Below, piece by piece: positions 24,305 through 29,569 of a stretch of DNA of 29,569 nt. The notes under the pieces were generated by a model. The model had not been told where the DNA came from and did not search any database. It saw only the letters and a program-made list of their open reading frames with translations. Within the stretch, counting starts at the first letter, position 1. Each line of letters begins with the position of its first letter. The position numbers and the translations under genes are program-made. The stretch comes from CAZYWA01 sp964650975 [NCBI: uncultured bacterium] (GTDB lineage: Bacteria > JADJOY01): the NCBI GenBank assembly GCA_964650975.1, contig CAZYWA010000020.1, positions 1 through 29,569 of the forward strand, in the 5' to 3' direction.

Positions 24305-25615
24305 CTACGGGTGCCGGATGATCGCCGCCGTATCGGAGGCGAGCGACAAGGACGCGGCACCGACCGGTGCCCACGACAGCGTCCCGGTGTCTGGAAACGC
24401 TCCACCGCCCGCCAGTACCAAGGTTTCCCAGGAATCGTCGTCGAGCGGCCACTCGACGGTGTTCTCGGTTGGATTCACGAGGACTGTGGCTCCGGCGTAG
24501 TCGCGCGTCACCAGACCGCCCGGCCCGTCCAGCACGTCACCGGCGGCCGCACCGATCGCAAGCCGATCCTCCGGATAGGGCTGCAGGTCGGTGCTCAAGT
24601 CGGTACCGGCGAAGCTGCGGTAGGCGCGTTCCGAGCCCACCAGCAGATAGGAGGCGAGCGACCACATGCGCCGCTCTAGATCGCCGGACGCGCCGTAATC
24701 CACCGCCACGGCCACCTTGCCGTCCGCCAGCACCGACGAGAAATCACCGATCTGCTGCAGGTACCGGTCGTGGTCGAAGAAGCGCGACGAAGTCCGCATG
24801 CTGAAGCCTTCGAAGAAGAGCCCGTCGGCGCTTGCGAGAAGGTCGAGGCCCCGGTTCTCGGGCGTCGCGATGCCGGTGTATCCGTTGAGCAGAATTCTCC
24901 GGCCCGGGAGCGCGGCGCGCATCGCCGCGGCCACCTGGGAGATGGCCTGGTAGTAGGACGAGTCCGAGTAGCTCGATGGGTACTCGTCGATGAGGCTCGA
25001 ATCGATCACCGCGGCATCGTCGAACAGCACGGCGTCGTAGCCGGCCGCGAAGTCGGCCTCGACGTTGGCGGTCAGGATCCCGACCCAGGCGGCGCGCTTC
25101 GCGGGGTCGAGGATGTCGACGTAGTACCAGCCGTTGGGGACCTGCGTGACCGGGTGTCCGCTCGGGCCGTTCCAGAGCAGTCCCTGCGCCACGACCTGGC
25201 TCCAGCCCGGATCGCCGTCCGGAGGCGACGTGTCCGGCCCGTGGATCCCGGCGAGCTTCTGGTAGGTGTAGACGACGTCGCCTGGATTCACCGCGTGCAC
25301 GGCGCGCAGCTTCGACGGCCCGACCCCGTTCAGGATCTGCAGCTCGGCGACGTTCGCGACGTAGTCGAGCTCGACCGGGTCGTCCGAAAACGTGCCCTTG
25401 AATGCGGAATGGACGGAACCGCCGAGCTGCCCCGGCGGCGGAGGAGCCTCCGCCGGTGGTGGACTACTGGCAGACGGTGGAACCGGCGGATCGACGACCG
25501 GTGGTGGCGCGGCCTGGGGTGCCGCGTGCGGCGAGGCTCCACAGCCGAGGAGCGGCACCAGGAGAGCAATCCCCGCCGCGGCGATCACTCGCAGGATCGA
25601 ACAGCTGAGTTGCAC
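24305..25615 (-). CDS. Glycoside-hydrolase-like lipoprotein (GHL15-type TIM barrel)
   Basis: This 436-residue protein starts with a lipoprotein signal: hydrophobic residues 10-23, then the lipobox LLGC with Cys25. A Pro/Ala-rich linker (about 26-65) precedes the catalytic-like domain. The domain has GWYYVDILDPAKRAAWVGIL, YDAVLFDDAAVIDSS, RILLNGYTGIA and GLFFEGFSM, an arrangement typical of the putative glycosyl hydrolases of the GHL15 group. Acidic residues end several predicted strands, as in TIM-barrel glycosidases. The C-terminal domain (TENTVEWPLDDDSWETL) is beta-rich. Substrate unknown; envelope or exported polysaccharide is a guess. The start is a GTG at 25615 that begins right before the signal. 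It lies 98 bases after the spermidine-synthase-like gene on the same strand. Confidence 0.72.
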   Translation of the reverse strand: MQLSCSILRVIAAAGIALLVPLLGCGASPHAAPQAAPPPVVDPPVPPSASSPPPAEAPPPPGQLGGSVHSAFKGTFSDDPVELDYVANVAELQILNGVGPSKLRAVHAVNPGDVVYTYQKLAGIHGPDTSPPDGDPGWSQVVAQGLLWNGPSGHPVTQVPNGWYYVDILDPAKRAAWVGILTANVEADFAAGYDAVLFDDAAVIDSSLIDEYPSSYSDSSYYQAISQVAAAMRAALPGRRILLNGYTGIATPENRGLDLLASADGLFFEGFSMRTSSRFFDHDRYLQQIGDFSSVLADGKVAVAVDYGASGDLERRMWSLASYLLVGSERAYRSFAGTDLSTDLQPYPEDRLAIGAAAGDVLDGPGGLVTRDYAGATVLVNPTENTVEWPLDDDSWETLVLAGGGAFPDTGTLSWAPVGAASLSLASDTAAIIRHP

Positions 25616-25713
25616 CGAGCTTCGCTCTTCCGGACCTCCCCTCCGTGCAGCCAGCGTGGACCGTGCGATGGCTCCTGGCAAGGAGCGTGTCCAAGGTCGC
25701 CCGATTCCGGGCG

Positions 25714-28700
25714 TCAGTGAGCTCGGACGCCGTCCGCGCTCAGCTCGGACGCGAGCTCGAGCCAGTCGCTCTCTGCGCGCGCGGCAAGCGAGCCGCCGGC
25801 CTTCGCGTAGCACGTGCGGCGCGCGCCGAGGAACGTCGCATTCCAGGGCGGCCACGGCTCGAGCGGTGCCAGGGCATCCGCGCACAGGCTCGCGGGATCG
25901 ATCTGCAATCCCAGCTGGGCGCGCAGCGTGATCCGGGTGTCGTCGAGAATGCGGACCGCGAACGGCTGGCCGAGCGCCTCGTAGAGCTCGCGAGCGAAAC
26001 CTGGATCGGGCTCCGCGCGCGCGTAGAGCGCCGCGAGCGTGCGAAGCGCGAGCGGCCGCGGCACCCACGGATCCGATCGCAGCGCGCGAACCGCGTCGAG
26101 CCCGCTGCGGGCGACGGCGTCGCGATCCTGCTGCGCCGCAGCGCGCTCCGTCCGCAGACACGCGGCGGCGGCGGGCCACTCGGGAGCGAGCGCGTCGATC
26201 GCGGCGGACGCGTCGGCGCGAGCCATGCTCGAAAGCAGCTCGGCCACCATGAGCAGATCCGCCGGCGGGAGCACGAAGCCGTCGGCACCGACGAGCGCGC
26301 CGGAGAACCAGATCCGCGCCGCGTTCGCGAGGTCACCCTGGGCATAGGCCGCACGGGCCCGCCGCCTGGCTTCCTCGCTGCTCGACGCATCCGCGATCTT
26401 CTCACCGACCGGACCCGCCTCCTCGAAGAGACCGCGCGCCTGACGCAGCTCCCGGACCTCCCGCCAGTCGATGTCCGGGACGCCGCTCTCGGGCCGCGCC
26501 GTGTCGCTCGCCTCGGCGAGCGCCCGCAGGTCGGCGATGTGGAAGAGATCGTGCCGTCCCAACGTCCGCGCCAGCGCGAACTCGAGGCCGTTGCGATCGT
26601 CGGTCTCGACCTGCGCGCCGGCGGTGGCCGCGACGCTTCGCGCCAGACGCGGCGAGCCCACGAAGCCCGTGTAAAACCCGGCGACGCCGTCGACGCCCCA
26701 CACGTGACGGAGCGCGCCACGAAACGGTTCCGCGGCGAGTCGAGTCCTGAGCCGCGTGGAATCGTGCGGCACCGGCGTCTGGCTGCCGATCAGGAAGAGG
26801 TCGGTCTCGACCTGCGACTCCCAGGTCTCGGCGTCCGCGAACACCGACGCGAAGGTCGCATAGACCGAGCTCACGGTGGCCGCGTCGACATCGTAGATCT
26901 GCAACCACTGGGCGAAGATGCCCCCAGGCGCCAGACGCGACGCGACCGACGAGAAGAACTCGCGCGTGAAGAGGCTCGAGACGCCGGCTCGATACGGGTT
27001 CGACGGCTCGGAGAAGATCACGTCGTAGCGATCGGCGAGCTCGTCGATGCGCTCGCGGGCATCGCCGTAGATCACCCGCACCCGCGGATTCGCCAGCACG
27101 TCTCGATTGACCAGCGCGCCGCGGCGCACCAGCTCCGCGACCTTGGGCTCGAGCTCGAGCACGTCGACGCGCTCGATCCCCGGCACCTCTGCCAGCCAGC
27201 CGGCGGTCGAACCGGTGCCGAGCCCGACCACCAGCGCCAGGCGCGGCGCCGGATGCCGCGCCGCCAGCACCAGCCCGGTCATGATCTGCGTGGGCGCGTC
27301 GGTGCGCAGGTTGCCGTCGGACTTGCCGTTCACGAGCAACGCCTCGCCGTCGCGGGTGCCGATGCCGATCATCGACTCGCGACCGTCGGCCTGCCAGGCG
27401 ATTTCGCGGCGCACCGCGTTCAAGTAGTCGTGACGCGCGACCGCGCCGGGAAAGGAGCGCGGCACCCAGCCCACGCCGATCGGCTGATGGCGCCATGCGG
27501 CTGTAGGCCCGGTCGTGAGACCGAGCAGCGACGCGCAGCCCGCGAGCGCGAGCGCCGCGAGCAGAGCGCGGGCCCGCTCGCCGCTTCCCAACGCGCCCGC
27601 CGCGGCCGCGACCGATCCGCTCGCCAGAAGCCACGCCGCGCAACGCCACGACGCGAGCGCGCCGAGCCCGGGGATCAGCACCAGTCCGCCCAGGAGCGCC
27701 CCGACAAGGTTCCCCGCGGCGTTCCACCCGAAGACGTCTCCGCTCTGACGCCCGGCGTCGCGCGATCCCCGCCCGGCGAGGCCGAGCAGCATCGGCAGCT
27801 GGTAGCCGGCGACGAGCGACGGTGCGAGCACCACCAGCGCCGCGATCATCGTCCACACCAGCACCAGACGATCGAACCCGCCGTCGCCGAAGCCGCGAGT
27901 CGCGAGCGCCAGCAGCGCGATCCGGTCGCCCGCGGCGAACGGCGCGATCACCGCCGCCGCTTGCGTGGCGCTCACCAGCGCCAGCGCCGCGAGCGTCGGC
28001 CGTCCGCGGCCGGCGAATGCACCGTACGCGAGGCCCCCGACTCCGACGCCGGCGAGAGCCAGCCCCAGGATAATCCCGAACGTGTAGGTCGAGCCACCGA
28101 GCAACGGTGCCAGCATCCGGTACCAGACCAGCTCCAGAAGACCGAATGCGAGCCCCGCGACCGCGGCGCCCGCCTGCGCCCAGCGCGGGTGGGCCCGCCC
28201 CTCCGGCGCGCCAACCGAGGATCGTCCCGAGGGCAACTCCGAGGACGGTTGCGCCACGCGATCGCGGCGGCCCAGCCACCAAGCGGCGGCCGCGGCCACG
28301 CAACCGATCGCGCAACCGAGCCACAGCGTGCGGCGCGTGCCGAGCCGTTCCAGCAGCACCAGGGTCGCGAGGCAGGCACCGAGCACCGCGCCCACGGTGT
28401 TGGCGCCGTAGACCACCGAGGCGCGGCGCCGGGCGGTGTCGTCGTCGCGTTCCGCCGCGCGGATCGCGGCGGGAAGCGCGCCGCCCATCGCGAACGTCGG
28501 CGGCCCGAGCACGATCACCGCGATGCAGAGCCTCAGCCAAGTGCGCCCCGCGGTCTCCAGCCCGAAGCCGGTGACGATCGCGTGATACGGACCCTCGAGG
28601 ACGCCGAGCCACACCGGCGAGAGCAGCGCCGCGGACGCCGCGACCGCCTCCAGCACGGCGTAGAAACGAAGCGGGCTCGGTGCGCGGTCGGCCCTGGGAC

Positions 28701-28944
28701 CGAGGAAGCGGGCGCCGAGCCCGAGACCGCCCAGGAAGCACGCGACCACGGCCGCGTGAGCCGCGGTCGAGGCACCGAAGACCGAGCGAAACAGCCGGAA
28801 CCAGGCGGTCTGGTAGAGGAGCCCCGCGGCGCCGGAGCTCGCGAGCAGAACCGCGATGCACGCGATTCCCGGTCCGGGTACGGGGCGGTGCGCGCGACCG
28901 TCCGGCATCGAGCGCACCGTGCTCGCCGGCGCCCGTCCCGGCAC
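25714..28944 (-). CDS. Fused multi-pass membrane / spermidine-synthase-like / helical-repeat protein
   Basis: This 1076-residue protein has three parts. Residues about 20-510 are a multi-pass membrane domain with internal-repeat character (SSGAAGLLYQTAWFRLF and AFGLLELVWYRMLAPLL start two similar halves). Residues about 530-760 are a Rossmann domain like spermidine synthase: LALVVGLGTGSTAGWL, VDVLELEPKVAELV, YGDARERIDEL and FSEPSNPYRAGVSSLFTREFF. The aminopropyltransferase DXXD/DP catalytic region is replaced by EPSNPY, so it may be a methyltransferase- or polyamine-type enzyme with another substrate. Residues about 760-1076 are Ala-rich helices like TPR repeats, probably facing the same compartment. 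Fused MFS/spermidine-synthase proteins are known, but their reaction is mostly undefined. The GTG start at 28944 follows the SMC stop by three bases; ATG at 28908 is an alternative. Confidence 0.85.
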   Translation of the reverse strand: MPGRAPASTVRSMPDGRAHRPVPGPGIACIAVLLASSGAAGLLYQTAWFRLFRSVFGASTAAHAAVVACFLGGLGLGARFLGPRADRAPSPLRFYAVLEAVAASAALLSPVWLGVLEGPYHAIVTGFGLETAGRTWLRLCIAVIVLGPPTFAMGGALPAAIRAAERDDDTARRRASVVYGANTVGAVLGACLATLVLLERLGTRRTLWLGCAIGCVAAAAAWWLGRRDRVAQPSSELPSGRSSVGAPEGRAHPRWAQAGAAVAGLAFGLLELVWYRMLAPLLGGSTYTFGIILGLALAGVGVGGLAYGAFAGRGRPTLAALALVSATQAAAVIAPFAAGDRIALLALATRGFGDGGFDRLVLVWTMIAALVVLAPSLVAGYQLPMLLGLAGRGSRDAGRQSGDVFGWNAAGNLVGALLGGLVLIPGLGALASWRCAAWLLASGSVAAAAGALGSGERARALLAALALAGCASLLGLTTGPTAAWRHQPIGVGWVPRSFPGAVARHDYLNAVRREIAWQADGRESMIGIGTRDGEALLVNGKSDGNLRTDAPTQIMTGLVLAARHPAPRLALVVGLGTGSTAGWLAEVPGIERVDVLELEPKVAELVRRGALVNRDVLANPRVRVIYGDARERIDELADRYDVIFSEPSNPYRAGVSSLFTREFFSSVASRLAPGGIFAQWLQIYDVDAATVSSVYATFASVFADAETWESQVETDLFLIGSQTPVPHDSTRLRTRLAAEPFRGALRHVWGVDGVAGFYTGFVGSPRLARSVAATAGAQVETDDRNGLEFALARTLGRHDLFHIADLRALAEASDTARPESGVPDIDWREVRELRQARGLFEEAGPVGEKIADASSSEEARRRARAAYAQGDLANAARIWFSGALVGADGFVLPPADLLMVAELLSSMARADASAAIDALAPEWPAAAACLRTERAAAQQDRDAVARSGLDAVRALRSDPWVPRPLALRTLAALYARAEPDPGFARELYEALGQPFAVRILDDTRITLRAQLGLQIDPASLCADALAPLEPWPPWNATFLGARRTCYAKAGGSLAARAESDWLELASELSADGVRAH

Positions 28945-28947
28945 CGG

Positions 28948-29569
28948 CTAGTTGAGGCTCACGCCCACCACTTGTGAGATGCCGGGCTTCGGCATCGTGA
29001 CGCCGTAGAGCCGGTCGGCGACGCCCATGGTCTTCTTGCTGTGGGTGATCACCACCACCTGCGAGTCGGTGGCCAGCTCGCGCACCAGATCGTTGAAGCG
29101 CCCGACGTTTGCTTCGTCGAGCGGCGCGTCGACCTCGTCGAGCAAGCAGAAGGGCGACGGCTTGACCTTGAGGATCGCGAACATGAGCGCCAGCGCCGAC
29201 ATCGCCTTCTCGCCGCCCGAGAGCAGGTCGATCGACTGCAGCTTCTTGCCGGCCGGGCGCACCACGATCTCGACGCCCGCTTCGAGGAGATCCGAGCCCT
29301 CGGTGAGCTGGATGTCGCCCGACCCACCCGGGAAGAGGCGCGGAAACACCTGCTGGAACGACTCGCGCACCAGATCGAAGGCCTCGCGGAAGCGGCGCCG
29401 CGTGGTGCGGTTGATGTTGGCGATCGCCTGGGTCAGCTCCTCCAGGCTCTTGGCCAGGTCGCCGCGCTGGTTCGCGTAGAAGTCACGGCGCTCCGCCACC
29501 TGACGGTGCTCCTCGACGGCGCCGGGATTGACCTCGCCCATCTGGTGGATGCGGCGACGCAGCTCCTCG
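28948..29569 (-). CDS. smc: Chromosome segregation protein SMC, C-terminal part
   Basis: The frame continues past the right edge, so only the last 206 or so residues are seen. They hold the end of the second coiled coil and the C-terminal half of the ATPase head: FREAFDLVRESFQQVFPRLFPGG, the ABC signature LSGGEKAMSALALMFAI, Walker B PFCLLDEVDAPLDEANV and the switch segment VVVITHSKKTM. SMC dimers load on DNA with ScpA/ScpB to compact and separate chromosomes. The chain ends GISQVVGVSLN. The next gene starts three bases on, suggesting read-through into the spermidine-synthase-like gene. Confidence 0.95.
   Translation of the reverse strand, partial: EELRRRIHQMGEVNPGAVEEHRQVAERRDFYANQRGDLAKSLEELTQAIANINRTTRRRFREAFDLVRESFQQVFPRLFPGGSGDIQLTEGSDLLEAGVEIVVRPAGKKLQSIDLLSGGEKAMSALALMFAILKVKPSPFCLLDEVDAPLDEANVGRFNDLVRELATDSQVVVITHSKKTMGVADRLYGVTMPKPGISQVVGVSLN

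Noticed and set aside
25676-25692. Sigma-54-like element on the minus strand before the glycoside-hydrolase-like lipoprotein, sharing GCAAGGAGCGTG with the glnK promoter
   Set aside because: The GG and GC dinucleotides are 13 rather than 12 bases apart, and no GGGACCA site is nearby. Sigma-54 promoters rarely tolerate that shift, so I did not call it.
25645-28977. A very long plus-strand open frame (over 1100 codons)
   Set aside because: It is antisense to the spermidine-synthase-like fusion. Its translation is Arg/Ala/Pro/Gln-rich with no domain; long shadow frames are normal in GC-rich DNA.

Overview
This is a GC-rich stretch of about 29.6 kb from a Gram-negative, probably uncultured, bacterium. 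The Gram-negative reading rests on two outer-membrane barrels ending in Phe, exported multiheme cytochromes and lipoproteins. Eukaryote-like Ser/Thr kinase and PP2C genes, FHA and cyclic-nucleotide domains, sigma-54 control and a giant membrane-bound spermidine-synthase-like protein suggest the deltaproteobacterial/Myxococcota-Binatota neighbourhood. That placement is inference from gene content, not phylogeny. The first ten bases match the 3' end of common Illumina adapters, so the left edge is probably a contig end. No rRNA, tRNA, insertion sequence, integrase or CRISPR array was seen.

Layout, left half. A partial signal-peptide gene is followed by glnK-amt (PII protein and ammonium transporter), a small four-helix DMT/SMR-like gene, a convergent Ser/Thr kinase with its PP2C phosphatase, an APC amino-acid permease and a BBP2-type porin. 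Then come a sigma-54 response regulator and a cytosolic double-GAF histidine kinase. glnK-amt, the permease, the porin and (more weakly) the kinase-regulator operon each have a sigma-54 -24/-12 promoter with the same layout. Each also has a nearby GGGACCA/TGGTCCC element, and by manual scan every exact copy of that 7-mer in the window (seven of seven) lies in these four control regions. I infer a local nitrogen/amino-acid uptake regulon run by the adjacent two-component system through a GGGACCA operator. This is the main discovery candidate.

Middle. A divergent promoter region with three CGCCCAAT repeats precedes a neutral-ceramidase-family exported protein that lacks the usual nucleophile Ser. 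It overlaps an outer-membrane barrel gene. A shared terminator separates these from a chromate transporter (CHR) gene. On the minus strand, a six-heme cytochrome c, a tandem thioredoxin-fold protein and an overlooked 39-codon membrane ORF may form an operon.

Right half. A cyclic-nucleotide-binding-domain protein and an FHA protein are followed by a minus-strand block moaD-moaE-glpD with overlapping stops and starts. Next is a cluster of small Fe-S-type proteins: a NifU-C-like protein without cysteines, a thioredoxin-like [2Fe-2S] ferredoxin and a Bfd-like protein. The window ends with a glycoside-hydrolase-like lipoprotein, a 1076-residue membrane/spermidine-synthase-like/helical-repeat protein, and the C-terminal ATPase end of SMC.
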